Made by a program: the position numbers and the translations under genes. This document shows, in pieces, positions 53,171 to 63,689 of a DNA stretch of 64,000 nt (positions are counted from its first letter, which is position 1; each line of letters begins with the position of its first letter). The notes below the pieces were generated by a model that saw only the letters and a program-made list of their open reading frames with translations, had not been told where the DNA came from and did not search any database. The stretch is from Desulfuromusa kysingii (GTDB taxonomy: Bacteria; Desulfobacterota; Desulfuromonadia; Desulfuromonadales; Geopsychrobacteraceae). The stretch spans positions 62,001 to 126,000 of the forward strand of contig NZ_FNQN01000002.1 of NCBI RefSeq assembly GCF_900107645.1. The letters run 5' to 3'.

Positions 53171-53914
53171 TTACTGGCGGGTGATAAAACCTTTGATTTT
53201 ATCTTTTTCTTGCAGATATTCTTGCGCCTTTACAGCTGTTTCAGCATCCGCATACGGACCAATTCGCACCCGATACCATAACCCTTTCGTGCCGAGATCC
53301 GCCTCTACCACAAATGCGGGATATCCTTTGTCCACCATTTTTTGCTTTAAGGCGATAGCATCTCCGGGAGCCCCAAAAGACCCCATCTGCACGGCATGGC
53401 TGCCACCGACGGTGGCCTTTGGCAACCTATCAGCAACCACCGCAGCTGGTTTATTTTGCTTCTTGACAGTTGTAGATACTGCAACTTTCGGCGATGATTT
53501 TGTAACAATAGGCTGATCCGGAAGATCAATAGGCGGCTGAGTCGTTTCCGCTGCTTGAATCTTTTCAATCGGCTCCAGGTTAATCCCGCTCCCTAGAGGT
53601 ACGGTCTCTTTTTCAAGATCATCGTAGAAGCTCAGTTTGGGTTCATCTGCGACAACTTCAGTTTCGGGGACATCGACGGCTTTGGCCCTATCTGGCTCTG
53701 CCGCTGGTTCCACAATGGGGACAGGTGCATGTGCGACCAGAACTCTTTCCGCTTGTTGATACTTCTGCGTCAGATCCCGCTCCGCACCTCGTCGCCCGAC
53801 GATCACCCCGAGAGTAAAACTGGCCAGTGAAACGGCAAGCACTAACACTAACAGAATAACGGCCTGACGTTTCTCCATCCGTCGTTGCGTCCTTGTTTTC
53901 GACGTCCCTTTCAT
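53171..53914 (-). CDS. SPOR-domain membrane protein
   Basis: This 247-residue protein has a cytoplasmic basic N-terminus (MKGTSKTRTQRRMEKRQ), one membrane helix (VILLVLVLAVSLASFTLGVI), a low-complexity periplasmic spacer of about 120 residues, and a C-terminal SPOR domain (about residues 172-245; HAVQMGSFGAPGDAIALKQK and RVRIGPYADAETAVKAQEYL). SPOR domains bind stripped glycan strands at the division septum. It directly follows argS (17 bases). Confidence 0.88.
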   Translation of the reverse strand: MKGTSKTRTQRRMEKRQAVILLVLVLAVSLASFTLGVIVGRRGAERDLTQKYQQAERVLVAHAPVPIVEPAAEPDRAKAVDVPETEVVADEPKLSFYDDLEKETVPLGSGINLEPIEKIQAAETTQPPIDLPDQPIVTKSSPKVAVSTTVKKQNKPAAVVADRLPKATVGGSHAVQMGSFGAPGDAIALKQKMVDKGYPAFVVEADLGTKGLWYRVRIGPYADAETAVKAQEYLQEKDKIKGFITRQ

Positions 53915-53931
53915 TTTTTCCCCTTTTTTAT

Positions 53932-55593
53932 CTACATGCGTTCTGGCGCTGAGAGGCCAAGTAACCGCAATGCGTTGGCTAAAACAATCCGCACCGCATT
54001 CGCCAGACAGAGTCTGGCTTGGGTCGTAGCCGGGTCATCAACCAGCACCCGATGACGATTATAGTAACTGTGGAACTGCGCAGCAAGATCTTGAAGGTAA
54101 AAAACGATCCGATGTGGTTCATACCCCAAAGCGGCTCCCACAATAGTCTCGGGATAACGGGCCAATTGCTTCACCAGAGCCAACTCATCAGCCAACTTTA
54201 AACAGCTGTAATCAACATCTTTGGGTTGCAGTTGTTTTGTCCCCGCCTCTTCTGCGTTGCGGTTAATACTACAAACGCGAGCGTGGGCATATTGGACATA
54301 GTATACCGGATTGTCGCTGCTTTGTTGTTTGGCCAGCTCCAAATCAAAGTCCAGTTGGCTATCACAGCGACGCATCAAGAAAAAGAAGCGACAAGCGTCA
54401 CGACCGACCTCATCGATAACATCTCTTAGGGTGATAAAATTCCCAGATCTTTTCCCCATGATATACGGTTTACCATCACGCAGCAGATTGACCATCTGGA
54501 TCAACAACACCTCAAGGTCTTCAGGAGGGTGTCCCAGACCTGTGAGCATCGCTTTCATGCGAGGAATATAACCGTGGTGATCTGCCCCCCAAACATCGAT
54601 AACGCGATTAAAGCCACGGTCAAACTTCTCCATATGATATGCAACATCGGAGGCAAAATAGGTGTAACTGCCATCGGATTTAATCAACACCCGATCTTTG
54701 TCATCGCCAAAAGCTGTGGTACGTAACCAAAGAGCATTATCCTGTTCAAAAGAGAGCCCTTTTTGTTTCAATTCATCAAGTTGCCGGTCAACCATCCCTT
54801 GATCATAAAGATTTTTTTCACTGTACCAATGATCAAATTTGATGCCGAATTTTTGTAGATCGGCTTCAATCCATTTAAGAATTTCTGTCACTCCAAAACG
54901 GGCACAGGATTGGATTGCCTCATCCTCGGAGAGATTGTTCAGTTCGCCAACCTCGGAGCGAAACTTAGAGGCCAGATCGACGATATACTCGGCCTGATAA
55001 CCGTCTTCAGGGAAATCTATTTTTTCACCCTGTAACTCTCTTAAGCGTAATAAGATTGAGCGACCAAGAGTCACAACCTGATTCCCTGCGTCGTTGACAT
55101 AATATTCACGTTGAACTTCGAAGCCTGCAGCCTGCAACACCGCAGCGACAGCGTCACCGACAACCGCCCCACGTCCATGACCGATATGCAAAGGGCCAGT
55201 GGGGTTAGCACTGACGAACTCAACCTGGATCTTGGTCCCATGACCAATCGTGCTATGACCGTAATCACAACCTTGAGCAAAAATCTGATCCAGGACATCA
55301 TACCAACAGGTGGCAGTCAGACGAAAATTTATAAAACCAGGACCAGCGATCTCAATCTTATCGCACAAAGGATTCCCCTGTAGCACCGCAACCAGAGCCT
55401 CTGCAATCTTGCGGGGAGCCATCTTCTCCGGCTTAGCCAAGGTCATGGCAAGGTTAGTAGAAAAATCTCCATGATCTGAATTTTTGGGGATTTCCAATTG
55501 CACTTCTTCTGGCAATTCACCCGAGGTTAGAGAACCGTCCACATAGCATTGTTTCAAAGCTGACAACAGTGCCAGCCGTAATTGTTCTTTCAT
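53932..55593 (-). CDS. argS: Arginine--tRNA ligase
   Basis: This 553-residue class I synthetase contains the HIGH-motif segment SANPTGPLHIGHGRGAVVG, the N-terminal additional domain (residues 1-110) and the C-terminal anticodon-binding DALR domain that ends LANALRLLGLSAPERM. It has no canonical KMSKS; this is usual in ArgRS. The ATG lies five bases after the ftsB stop, and it is followed by the SPOR gene. Confidence 0.95.
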   Translation of the reverse strand: MKEQLRLALLSALKQCYVDGSLTSGELPEEVQLEIPKNSDHGDFSTNLAMTLAKPEKMAPRKIAEALVAVLQGNPLCDKIEIAGPGFINFRLTATCWYDVLDQIFAQGCDYGHSTIGHGTKIQVEFVSANPTGPLHIGHGRGAVVGDAVAAVLQAAGFEVQREYYVNDAGNQVVTLGRSILLRLRELQGEKIDFPEDGYQAEYIVDLASKFRSEVGELNNLSEDEAIQSCARFGVTEILKWIEADLQKFGIKFDHWYSEKNLYDQGMVDRQLDELKQKGLSFEQDNALWLRTTAFGDDKDRVLIKSDGSYTYFASDVAYHMEKFDRGFNRVIDVWGADHHGYIPRMKAMLTGLGHPPEDLEVLLIQMVNLLRDGKPYIMGKRSGNFITLRDVIDEVGRDACRFFFLMRRCDSQLDFDLELAKQQSSDNPVYYVQYAHARVCSINRNAEEAGTKQLQPKDVDYSCLKLADELALVKQLARYPETIVGAALGYEPHRIVFYLQDLAAQFHSYYNRHRVLVDDPATTQARLCLANAVRIVLANALRLLGLSAPERM

Positions 55594-55598
55594 CTTTT

Positions 55599-55928
55599 TT
55601 ACTGCCTCTTTTCTTCTGCATCGTCGTCTGGAAGATGGTAAATAAGCTCACCCTCACGGACCATTCCAAGTTTTGTTCGGGCCAATTGCTCCCAATAGGT
55701 TTTATCTTTTTGTAAGCGTTCAATTTTATTACGGAGCTGTTGTTGTTGCTGTTGTAATTCGACCAGTTGCTGCTGCAAATCCTGTTTCTGCTGCTCCGCC
55801 TGAAAAATTCTCAGTACGCCACGGCTACCAAATACAGCATAAGCGAACATCAGCACAATAACCACAAGCAAACAGAGTGTGAATAGATTTTTTCGACCGG
55901 GAGTTATCGATTTGCGTGGAGAAGTCAA
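55599..55928 (-). CDS. ftsB: Septum formation initiator FtsB/DivIC-like protein
   Basis: This 109-residue single-pass membrane protein has the hydrophobic segment LFTLCLLVVIVLMFAYAVFG followed by a glutamine-rich coiled coil (about residues 45-80, many QQ and LQ steps) and an acidic C-terminus. TYWEQLARTKLGMVREGELI is the conserved FtsB/DivIC region. FtsB stabilises the FtsL/FtsQ division complex. It lies between lptD and argS, 54 bases after lptD. Confidence 0.85.
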   Translation of the reverse strand: MTSPRKSITPGRKNLFTLCLLVVIVLMFAYAVFGSRGVLRIFQAEQQKQDLQQQLVELQQQQQQLRNKIERLQKDKTYWEQLARTKLGMVREGELIYHLPDDDAEEKRQ

Positions 55929-55982
55929 ACAGTACCTCGCAGAAGGAAAGAACCAGCGGCCACATCAACCCTAAGGGACATA

Positions 55983-58070
55983 TCAGCTGCCACCCAGACT
56001 ACCACTGATATTGCCGACGGAACCGATGCCGTTCATGGTAAACACTAACATGACTGAACGGTCGCCCTCATTGTCCCGATAAGAGAGTTGGGCACTCCAG
56101 CACTGCTGCCGATATTCGATCCCGACAACCTGCTCCAGCTGTTCGTCAGTGGCATAATCATAACGTTGCTGATAAATCAGGTAAACAGGCTTCAAAAAGG
56201 CGACACTCAGGTCAATTAAACCGTAATCGATCTCATCTTCAGAATCGTAACTGTATTCAATTCGCAATGAGTTCTCTTCCTTGTCCTGAACCTTCGCCGT
56301 GACCGCGATATCAGTCCAATCACCACTATCGACGTCGAGGGTTGTATCGGTAGACAAAGAGAACCAATCCGATGGCAACAGCGTCATTTGCAGGCGCAAA
56401 TCTTGAAATCTCTGCCCGCTGGCCTCACTGGTCAAATCGTAGGTCTGCGATAAGCGTAAATAGAGAAATTGACGGTACGCTGTCTTCCCATTGGCCCCTT
56501 CGGTACGCGTGGTGAAACGCTGCACAAGGGCAAGCTCCACCTGATTCTCTTCATCGATATCATCGTATTGATCAAAATAAGGCAGGTCATCCTGATCAAC
56601 CTCAGGGATATAGCTATAGACCACCTCTGGCTCGAGCGAGTGCTTGAGCTTTCCAGAGAAACCAAAGGGTTGATCATAAATTCTCTGCATCCGGGTACTG
56701 AAACGGGTACTGAACTCGACGATCCCTTCATTGTCAGAATCGGAATCATCACTGATATTCCAATAGAGGCGTTCACGGTAGGAGAGTTCCGGAGTCACGC
56801 CGATGACATCCCAGGGTTGGAAACTTGCGGCCAGAAGAGGTTTAACCATCAAGCGCTCCCCGGTTACCCCCTCCTGTCGCCAAAAGTTACTATATTCCGT
56901 ATCCAGAGCATAATAAAAGGCAGAGTTGGCTATCCGTTGCCGGGTGACATCAAAAGAGATCCTTGGCAACAGTTGCAACGTGGTGTCATCATCATCCTCA
57001 AGGTCTTTCGTGTATTTCAATTGTCCCAGAAGACTATACTTTCCCCAACTCTTGCTGAGATAGAAAAGAGACTCGACGCTCTCTTTATTATACTCTTCTG
57101 CCACCGTACCGAAATCTTCAAAGTATTCATCATCATTGACATACTCAACATCCGCGACCATGCGGACGCCACCAGGCAACGTGCCATCATGCTGCCACTC
57201 AACAGCGTAGCGCTCTTCGTCAACCTCTTCGCCGTCGACCTTATCGACATTCATATGATATACACGCGCTTCGCCAGCATTATTATTGCCAAAGATATAA
57301 CGATATTCCAGACCCTTACCAATCCCCATCTCCGAGAGATAATCAAGGTAGAGGGTCGCGTCCTGATTAATCCCTAAAACCTGATAGTAGGCGCTGCTAT
57401 ATTGAAACCCACGCTTATCAGAATAACCAATCCCCGGAATCAACAGCCCCGATTCCCGATCGGTTTTTGCTGGATAGATCATGTAGGGGAAGTAAAGGGT
57501 CGGAACATTTTTGAGGTAGAAAATCGTATTGCGGGCCCGGGCGTATCCACCTAGAGTCACATCGAGGTGGCTGGCTCCAAACTTCCACGCAGGAACGTCG
57601 CCATCACAGGTTGTGAAAGTCCCCTTCTTAACCAGATAATCAAGTTCACCGCGACGTTCGATGGTCTGCCCATATACGTGCAGGTTTTGATCTCGCAGAA
57701 AGAAGTGTCCATTCTCAATCGTTCCAGTTTCTTGCTGCAAGTTATAGCGAACTTTACTCCCGGAGAGCTCTTCATCCGGCGAAATGAGTCGGACATCTCC
57801 TTCAGCCATAAGGTCCCCGTTGATTTGGTTCCATTCCAGGACCTGGCTACGAACATCAAGCTCCCCCTGAATCAACTTAACATCGCCGCTAGCATGATAG
57901 AGCCCGGTGTCTTTGTTGTAACTCAACTGATCTGCCTCCAGCTGAACAGGCAAATCGGACTCACCAACCTGCTTCCAATCGGCAGCCAGAACCAAGGAAG
58001 CATGACTGATAAGAATAATAAGGAGAAGAGACCGTAACCACATAATTTTATAAAGACCTTTTTCAGCCAT
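55983..58070 (-). CDS. lptD: LPS-assembly outer membrane protein LptD
   Basis: This 695-residue protein inserts lipopolysaccharide into the outer leaflet with LptE. An N-terminal signal peptide (MWLRSLLLIILISHASLVLA) is followed by an OstA/LptA-like beta-jellyroll (about residues 45-150; VQLEADQLSYNKDTGLYHAS) and a long beta-barrel domain with alternating polar/aromatic strands. The alternative start is ATG at 58043, right before the signal peptide; AAAAAGG is 13 bases upstream of it. It is downstream of folC and upstream of ftsB. Confidence 0.88.
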   Translation of the reverse strand: MAEKGLYKIMWLRSLLLIILISHASLVLAADWKQVGESDLPVQLEADQLSYNKDTGLYHASGDVKLIQGELDVRSQVLEWNQINGDLMAEGDVRLISPDEELSGSKVRYNLQQETGTIENGHFFLRDQNLHVYGQTIERRGELDYLVKKGTFTTCDGDVPAWKFGASHLDVTLGGYARARNTIFYLKNVPTLYFPYMIYPAKTDRESGLLIPGIGYSDKRGFQYSSAYYQVLGINQDATLYLDYLSEMGIGKGLEYRYIFGNNNAGEARVYHMNVDKVDGEEVDEERYAVEWQHDGTLPGGVRMVADVEYVNDDEYFEDFGTVAEEYNKESVESLFYLSKSWGKYSLLGQLKYTKDLEDDDDTTLQLLPRISFDVTRQRIANSAFYYALDTEYSNFWRQEGVTGERLMVKPLLAASFQPWDVIGVTPELSYRERLYWNISDDSDSDNEGIVEFSTRFSTRMQRIYDQPFGFSGKLKHSLEPEVVYSYIPEVDQDDLPYFDQYDDIDEENQVELALVQRFTTRTEGANGKTAYRQFLYLRLSQTYDLTSEASGQRFQDLRLQMTLLPSDWFSLSTDTTLDVDSGDWTDIAVTAKVQDKEENSLRIEYSYDSEDEIDYGLIDLSVAFLKPVYLIYQQRYDYATDEQLEQVVGIEYRQQCWSAQLSYRDNEGDRSVMLVFTMNGIGSVGNISGSLGGS

Positions 58071-58111
58071 TTCACACGAACCAGAAGCAACAGAATTTAG
58101 AAGATGATTGA

Positions 58112-59389
58112 TTATCGGGTAATAACAAGGGAATCGACCTCCGACAATAAAAAGGCGCGAATTTCCGCGACCAAAAACAGTGAGCCCGCCACAAGAATGA
58201 TATCATCAGATGACCGGCCTTCCAGTGCCGCCTGAAGGGCTGCGATCGGATCTACAAATCCTCTCGCCCACGTACCCGTAGCTTGCACCCGTTGAACAAT
58301 ATCAGCTATTGGCACGACAGCATCGACAGGGGGCTGGGTTGCATAGACACAACGGACAAACGGCAACAGCGCTGAAACGAGCTCATTGGCCTGCTTGCCT
58401 GCTTTGCAACCGACGATCAGATGGAGGTTCCCGAGACCCTGCTGTTGTAAGTATGTAGCCAGCTTTCTAGCTCCGGCGGGGTTATGAGCGCCGTCCAGAA
58501 GAATCCGATCAGCCAGCCATTCGAGTCGTCCCGGCCAACAGGCTGTGTCTAGGCCGGCCTGAATCTCAGCCGCGCTGATCTCTAAACCTGCTTGCGCAAG
58601 ATAATCTATCGCGGCGGCGGCCAGAGCAAAGTTTTGTTGCTGATGCTCACCTGCTTGAGTCACCTTCACCGCATCAGCTGGAAGCTGCCCGCCAGTCACC
58701 CGAAAAGCATCTCCCTTGCCGTGCCAATGATAATCTACCCCGAACTCCAATAGGGGGATATCCAGCTCTGCAGCACGTTGTCGCAAAACAGACTGAACCT
58801 CCACCTCCTGATAACCGCTGATCACCGCAACACCAGATTTGCAGATACCAGCCTTCTCAGCTGCAACCTGAACTAATTCTGTTCCCAGATAGGCGCTATG
58901 ATCGAGGGCGATCGGCGTAATCAGACAGAGCTCGGGATGAACCACATTGGTCGCATCAAGCCTGCCTCCCATCCCCGTTTCCAGAATAGCCCATTCAACC
59001 CCACGACGCTGAAAGTACAGAAAGGCCATCGCGGTAGTGAACTCAAAGAAAGTGACCTTTAAAGCTTCAGCATGCGGTCGGAGTTCTTCGATCAAAGCAA
59101 CCGCGTCAGACTCTGAAATTTGTCGGGTATCAATCCTGATCCGCTCAGTAAAGCTGTGCAAGTGGGGGGAAGTATATAATCCAGCTGAAATCCCAGCCGC
59201 ATTAAAAATACTGGCGAGGGCTGCAGCGGTTGAGCCTTTGCCGTTGGTGCCTGCAATATGGATAATCCGTAAACTTTGTTGCGGATTGCCGACGCAGGAT
59301 AAGAGCTTGTGGATATTTTCCAAGCCCAGTTTAATCCCAAAAAACTGCAGGGAATAGAGGTAAGCAAGGCTTTCCTGATAGTTAGCCAT
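58112..59389 (-). CDS. folC: Dihydrofolate synthase / folylpolyglutamate synthase
   Basis: This 425-residue Mur-ligase-family enzyme adds glutamate to folates. The N-terminal LYSLQFFGIKLGLENIHKLL and the P-loop IHIAGTNGKGSTAAALASIF are typical. LETGMGGRLDATNVVHPELC and LLDGAHNPAGARKLATYL are the other landmarks. The ATG is six bases after the accD stop. It supplies the folates also used by folP and trmFO, whose genes are nearby. Confidence 0.94.
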   Translation of the reverse strand: MANYQESLAYLYSLQFFGIKLGLENIHKLLSCVGNPQQSLRIIHIAGTNGKGSTAAALASIFNAAGISAGLYTSPHLHSFTERIRIDTRQISESDAVALIEELRPHAEALKVTFFEFTTAMAFLYFQRRGVEWAILETGMGGRLDATNVVHPELCLITPIALDHSAYLGTELVQVAAEKAGICKSGVAVISGYQEVEVQSVLRQRAAELDIPLLEFGVDYHWHGKGDAFRVTGGQLPADAVKVTQAGEHQQQNFALAAAAIDYLAQAGLEISAAEIQAGLDTACWPGRLEWLADRILLDGAHNPAGARKLATYLQQQGLGNLHLIVGCKAGKQANELVSALLPFVRCVYATQPPVDAVVPIADIVQRVQATGTWARGFVDPIAALQAALEGRSSDDIILVAGSLFLVAEIRAFLLSEVDSLVITR

Positions 59390-59395
59390 CGGATC

Positions 59396-60244
59396 TTATT
59401 TTTTAGTGAAAATTCGCAGTAGCTGAGATAGTTTCTGCTTCATCTCCTTACGCGGGATAATCATATCGATCATTCCATGTTCCAGCAGATACTCTGAACG
59501 TTGAAAGCCTTCAGGTAATGTCTGCCGAATGGTCTGCTCAATAACTCGTGGTCCAGCGAAGCCAATAAGAGCACGAGGCTCAGCAATATTCAGGTCACCG
59601 AGCATAGCAAAACTGGCAGTAACACCACCAGTTGTCGGATCCGTCAGCACCGAGAGGAAAGGGACTCCAGCGGCCTTGAGTTTCGCTAAAGCGGCACTGG
59701 TTTTAGCCATTTGCATCAGAGACATGATGCTTTCCTGCATTCGCGCACCACCCGATGAGGAGAAAATCAACACCGGAGCATTGGTGTCCAACCCTTTCTC
59801 AATCGCTCGCGTGATCTTTTCACCGACCACTGATCCCATACTGCCACCCATAAACGCGAAATCAAACACCGCGACGACAACTGGCAGCCCGTCTAGATTT
59901 CCCTCACCACAAATCACCGCATCGCCATCTCCGACCTTTTTAACAGCGGCTTTGATTCGATCTTTATATTTTTTTGTATCCTTAAAATCGAGAAAATCAA
60001 CCGAACGCATTTTTGCATCCATCTCGACAAAGGTCCCCTCATCAATCACCAGAGCTATTCTCTCGCGAGCGCCGATGCGGAAGTGGTAGTCGCACTTAGG
60101 ACAGACGTTCAAATTACGTTGAACTTCCTTGGCGTAGATAATTTCCTGACAGTTTTTACATTTGGTCCAGACCCCTTCAGGAACCTGGACGTACTTTTTC
60201 ACAGTAGAAGCTGTCAACGCTGTTTTTTTACGAAACCAAGCCAT
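59396..60244 (-). CDS. accD: Acetyl-CoA carboxylase carboxyltransferase subunit beta
   Basis: This 282-residue subunit transfers the carboxyl group to acetyl-CoA together with AccA, opening fatty acid synthesis. The N-terminal zinc ribbon has four cysteines ([23 protein letters not shown]). The crotonase-like core includes [29 protein letters not shown] and [19 protein letters not shown]. It follows trpA by 53 bases and precedes folC, a common accD-folC pairing. Confidence 0.95.
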   Translation of the reverse strand: MAWFRKKTALTASTVKKYVQVPEGVWTKCKNCQEIIYAKEVQRNLNVCPKCDYHFRIGARERIALVIDEGTFVEMDAKMRSVDFLDFKDTKKYKDRIKAAVKKVGDGDAVICGEGNLDGLPVVVAVFDFAFMGGSMGSVVGEKITRAIEKGLDTNAPVLIFSSSGGARMQESIMSLMQMAKTSAALAKLKAAGVPFLSVLTDPTTGGVTASFAMLGDLNIAEPRALIGFAGPRVIEQTIRQTLPEGFQRSEYLLEHGMIDMIIPRKEMKQKLSQLLRIFTKK

Positions 60245-60297
60245 GAAACATCCTTTTTGTTTGCGCTCAAAGATAAATGCTCAAAATAATCTCGCGC

Positions 60298-61113
60298 TTA
60301 ACTGGTGAGGGCGGTCAGACCACCTTTGAGTTCAGCAACAAACTTTGCAACCTCGGGCAGCAACTCTTCACTTTTTCCATATTTTTCAATAATCTTAACC
60401 AACGCACTGCCGACAACAACCCCATCAGCAAAAGTTCCAACCGCACACGCATCCGCCACGGTTGTAATGCCAAAACCAACCCCCACGGGGACATTCGTCA
60501 TCCCCTTCAGATCGTCTACGGCGAGCCGGATATCCTCTGGAGAAATTTTTTGTCCCCCGGTCACTCCAGTCATCGACACGTAATAGAGATACCCCTCGGC
60601 AACTGCCGCCAAGCGCTGCATTCTTTCCCGTGGTGTGGTCGGTGCCAAGAGGGTAATCAGGGCAACCCCTGATTCATGCAACAGAGGACTTATTTCTGCG
60701 GCCTCCTCTGGGGGCAAATCAACCAGAAGCAGCCCATCAACACCGGCAGCCACGGCATCCCGAACAAAGCGCTCAACGCCATAGCAAAAAACCGGATTAT
60801 AATACCCCATCAAAATCAATGGAACTGCGGTCTTTTTGCGCACTTCCGCGACTAGCTGGAGCACCCCGGAAAGGGTCGTCCCTGCAGCAAGAGCTCGCTC
60901 TGAAGACGCCTGAATCGTCGGGCCATCAGCCATTGGATCAGAAAAAGGGACTCCCAGTTCAATTAAATCAGCTCCAGCGTCAACTAAAGTTAAAATAATT
61001 TCTGCCGCCACTTTTAAATCGGGATCACCCGCAGTTATAAACGGGATCAACGCCGTTTCCTGACGTTGCCTTAATGCTGCAAAAGTTGCTTCAATTCGTG
61101 ACATCGTTGCCAT
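60298..61113 (-). CDS. trpA: Tryptophan synthase alpha subunit
   Basis: This 271-residue TIM-barrel enzyme cleaves indole-glycerol phosphate to indole. The catalytic glutamate is in ADLIELGVPFSDPMADGPTI, and YLYYVSMTGVTGG is a second landmark. GVGFGITT provides phosphate binding. Met4 is an alternative start. It is 108 bases downstream of the DEAD-box helicase gene that separates it from trpB. Confidence 0.95.
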   Translation of the reverse strand: MATMSRIEATFAALRQRQETALIPFITAGDPDLKVAAEIILTLVDAGADLIELGVPFSDPMADGPTIQASSERALAAGTTLSGVLQLVAEVRKKTAVPLILMGYYNPVFCYGVERFVRDAVAAGVDGLLLVDLPPEEAAEISPLLHESGVALITLLAPTTPRERMQRLAAVAEGYLYYVSMTGVTGGQKISPEDIRLAVDDLKGMTNVPVGVGFGITTVADACAVGTFADGVVVGSALVKIIEKYGKSEELLPEVAKFVAELKGGLTALTS

Positions 61114-61221
61114 TTCTTTACGTCTATTAAAAAAATATACTTAATCGCATTGACCCGAAATTATGAGTCTAATTGATTACCGTCTCTGTTTTCAATGCTT
61201 TTCTTGTATCACCAACAAACT

Positions 61222-62493
61222 TCAATCTTTTGGAGCCGCTGCTCTTGATTTCCCGGCCGGACGACGCCGTGGCCGCTTACGCTTTCTTTTCCCGGCAGCA
61301 GGCTTCTCCACAGGAGGACGTTTCCGCTTTGGCTGGGCGCGCTTGTAAGTAAAGCAGAAATCTTCATCCTGGGGCATTTCACTGGGAATTTTAAAACCAA
61401 GATAAGCCTCGATCTCGTCTAGGACATAGACCATCTCTTCATCAGCAAAGCTGATCGCCCGACCAATCGCTCCCGCCCTTGCGGTCCGGCCGATGCGATG
61501 GACATAATCTTCCCGATCCTGAGGAAGGTCATAATTGATCACGTGGGTCACGTTATCAATATGAATCCCCCTGGATGCCACATCGGTAGCAACCAGATGA
61601 GTCAGGCTGCCAAGCTTGAATTGATCCAGAATCCGCATCCGTTTTTTTTGTGGGATATCGCCAGACAACACCGCACTGGCGATATCATTCGCCAACAACA
61701 GGCCACACAGACGCTCAGCTTCGACCTTGGTATTGACAAACAACATAACCCGGCCTGGCTCAGCTTCTCGTTTCAGCAAACCAAGGAGCAAGGCAAACTT
61801 CTCACTCCGTGATACATGGTAGAGAATGTGCTCAATCCCTTCGGCCGAGACCTGATCCGGAGCGATCTCAACCCGCTCGGCGAGGTCCATAAACTCATAA
61901 GCAAGCTCCATCACCTGCCCCGATAAGGTTGCAGAAAAAAGCATTGTTTGCCGTTTTTCAAACGGGGGTAGCTTCCGCAAAATATAGCGCAAGTCCTTAA
62001 TGAAGCCCATATCAAACATGCGATCAGCCTCGTCGATCACCAAAGCCTCAACGCGGTGCATGGAAAACACCTTCTGCTTGGCATAATCGATCAGGCGGCC
62101 CGGGGTCGCGACAATAATATCGACGCCGTCTTTGAGGGCCTGACGTTGCTTTTCGTAATCAACTCCCCCAAAGATAGGTTGGACTTTGAGGCCTGTATGC
62201 CGGCCAAGCAGCTCAGCGTCCTTGCAGATCTGGACGACAAGTTCACGCGTCGGAGCCATCACCAAAGCACGGGGATTATGACTGGTACTGTTCTGGTTCT
62301 CAAGCAAACGGCAAAAAAGGGAGACCAGAAAGGCCGCGGTTTTCCCCGTACCTGTCTGCGCCTGAGCTGCGACATCTTTGCCCGCCAAGGCCAGCGGGAT
62401 TGACTCTTCCTGGACGGGAGTCAGAGATTCGAACCCCGTATCGTTGATCCCTTGTTGGACCACATCCGGAAGATTTAACTCGGTAAATTTCAT
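61222..62493 (-). CDS. DEAD-box RNA helicase (RhlB/RhlE type)
   Basis: This 423-residue helicase carries all family motifs: Q motif (TPVQEESIP), I ([13 protein letters not shown]), Ia ([10 protein letters not shown]), Ib ([11 protein letters not shown]), II ([13 protein letters not shown]), III (FSATLSG), V ([18 protein letters not shown]) and VI ([13 protein letters not shown]). A lysine/arginine-rich C-terminal tail ([20 protein letters not shown]) of about 40 residues could bind RNA. The start overlaps the trpB stop as ATGA, giving translational coupling. Helicases of this kind unwind structured mRNA or rRNA. Confidence 0.92.
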   Translation of the reverse strand: MKFTELNLPDVVQQGINDTGFESLTPVQEESIPLALAGKDVAAQAQTGTGKTAAFLVSLFCRLLENQNSTSHNPRALVMAPTRELVVQICKDAELLGRHTGLKVQPIFGGVDYEKQRQALKDGVDIIVATPGRLIDYAKQKVFSMHRVEALVIDEADRMFDMGFIKDLRYILRKLPPFEKRQTMLFSATLSGQVMELAYEFMDLAERVEIAPDQVSAEGIEHILYHVSRSEKFALLLGLLKREAEPGRVMLFVNTKVEAERLCGLLLANDIASAVLSGDIPQKKRMRILDQFKLGSLTHLVATDVASRGIHIDNVTHVINYDLPQDREDYVHRIGRTARAGAIGRAISFADEEMVYVLDEIEAYLGFKIPSEMPQDEDFCFTYKRAQPKRKRPPVEKPAAGKRKRKRPRRRPAGKSRAAAPKD

Positions 62494-63689
62494 AACAACT
62501 CAACTCCTGAAGATTCTGCAACTGTATGAATATCTTTATCCCCACGTCCCGACAAGTTAACTAAGATAATCTTATCGGCTCCTAGAGTTGGTGCAAGTTT
62601 TATCACCTGGGCTATGGCATGAGCACTTTCAAGTGCCGGGATGATCCCTTCCAGACGAGTCAATTGATGAAAAGCATGTAACGCTTCATCGTCAGTAACT
62701 GATACGTATTGTGCCCTTTCAATGTCGTTCAAATGAGCATGCTCTGGACCGACCCCTGGGTAATCAAGGCCAGCAGAAATGGAATGGGCATGTTGGATCT
62801 GGCCGTCATCGTCCTGCAATAGATAAGTTTTATTCCCATGCAGAACCCCCGGAGACCCCGCTGAGATTGAAGCAGCATGCTTACCTGTTGCCACACCAAA
62901 CCCGGCCGCTTCCACCCCGAGAAGTTGGACGGAAAGATCGTCAATAAAGGGATAGAACAATCCCATGGCATTAGACCCTCCACCAATACAAGCTACCGCC
63001 ACATCAGGCAAGCAACCTTCAGCTTCCTGCAACTGCTGTTTGGCTTCGATACCGATAACCGATTGAAAATCACGCACCAGCAAAGGATAAGGATGGGGGC
63101 CGGCAACCGTCCCAATCACATAAAAAGTGTCTCGGACATGGGTCACCCAATGGCGCAAGGCATCGTTCATAGCGTCTTTTAGGGTCGCTGTTCCACTGGT
63201 GACTTCGATGACTTTTGCCCCAAGAAGTTTCATCCGGTAGACATTCAATGACTGCCGGCGGATATCTTCCTTGCCCATGAAGACTTCGCACTCCATCCCA
63301 AACAGCGCAGCAACAGTCGCTGTCGCGACACCGTGTTGACCGGCACCGGTTTCAGCAATAACCTTCTTCTTCCCCATCCGCCGCGCCAGCAGAATCTGCC
63401 CCACAGTGTTATTAACCTTGTGGGCCCCAGTATGATTCAAATCTTCCCGCTTGAGATAAATTTTCGCTCCGCCTAATTCGTTGGTAAGCCGTTCGGCAAA
63501 ATAGAGTGGACTTGGGCGACCGACATAATGCTTTAAATAGTAATCAATCTCCCGCTGAAACTCAGGATCTTGTCTCGCTTCAGCGTAAGCCTGCTCCAAC
63601 TCCAGCAATGCCGGCATCAGGGTTTCTGCAACATAACGCCCACCGTACTGACCAAAATGACCACGCTCATCGGGATATTGATAATTCAT
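62490..63689 (-). CDS. trpB: Tryptophan synthase beta subunit
   Basis: This 399-residue PLP enzyme condenses indole with serine. The PLP lysine is in [19 protein letters not shown], and [20 protein letters not shown] follows. The C-terminal [13 protein letters not shown] is typical. It overlaps the trpF start region upstream by four bases and the DEAD-box start downstream by four bases. Confidence 0.96.
   Translation of the reverse strand: MNYQYPDERGHFGQYGGRYVAETLMPALLELEQAYAEARQDPEFQREIDYYLKHYVGRPSPLYFAERLTNELGGAKIYLKREDLNHTGAHKVNNTVGQILLARRMGKKKVIAETGAGQHGVATATVAALFGMECEVFMGKEDIRRQSLNVYRMKLLGAKVIEVTSGTATLKDAMNDALRHWVTHVRDTFYVIGTVAGPHPYPLLVRDFQSVIGIEAKQQLQEAEGCLPDVAVACIGGGSNAMGLFYPFIDDLSVQLLGVEAAGFGVATGKHAASISAGSPGVLHGNKTYLLQDDDGQIQHAHSISAGLDYPGVGPEHAHLNDIERAQYVSVTDDEALHAFHQLTRLEGIIPALESAHAIAQVIKLAPTLGADKIILVNLSGRGDKDIHTVAESSGVELL

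Noticed and set aside
56469-57377. Open frame of 302 codons on the plus strand
   Set aside because: It is antisense to lptD and its isoleucine-rich composition mirrors the lptD codons; no independent support.
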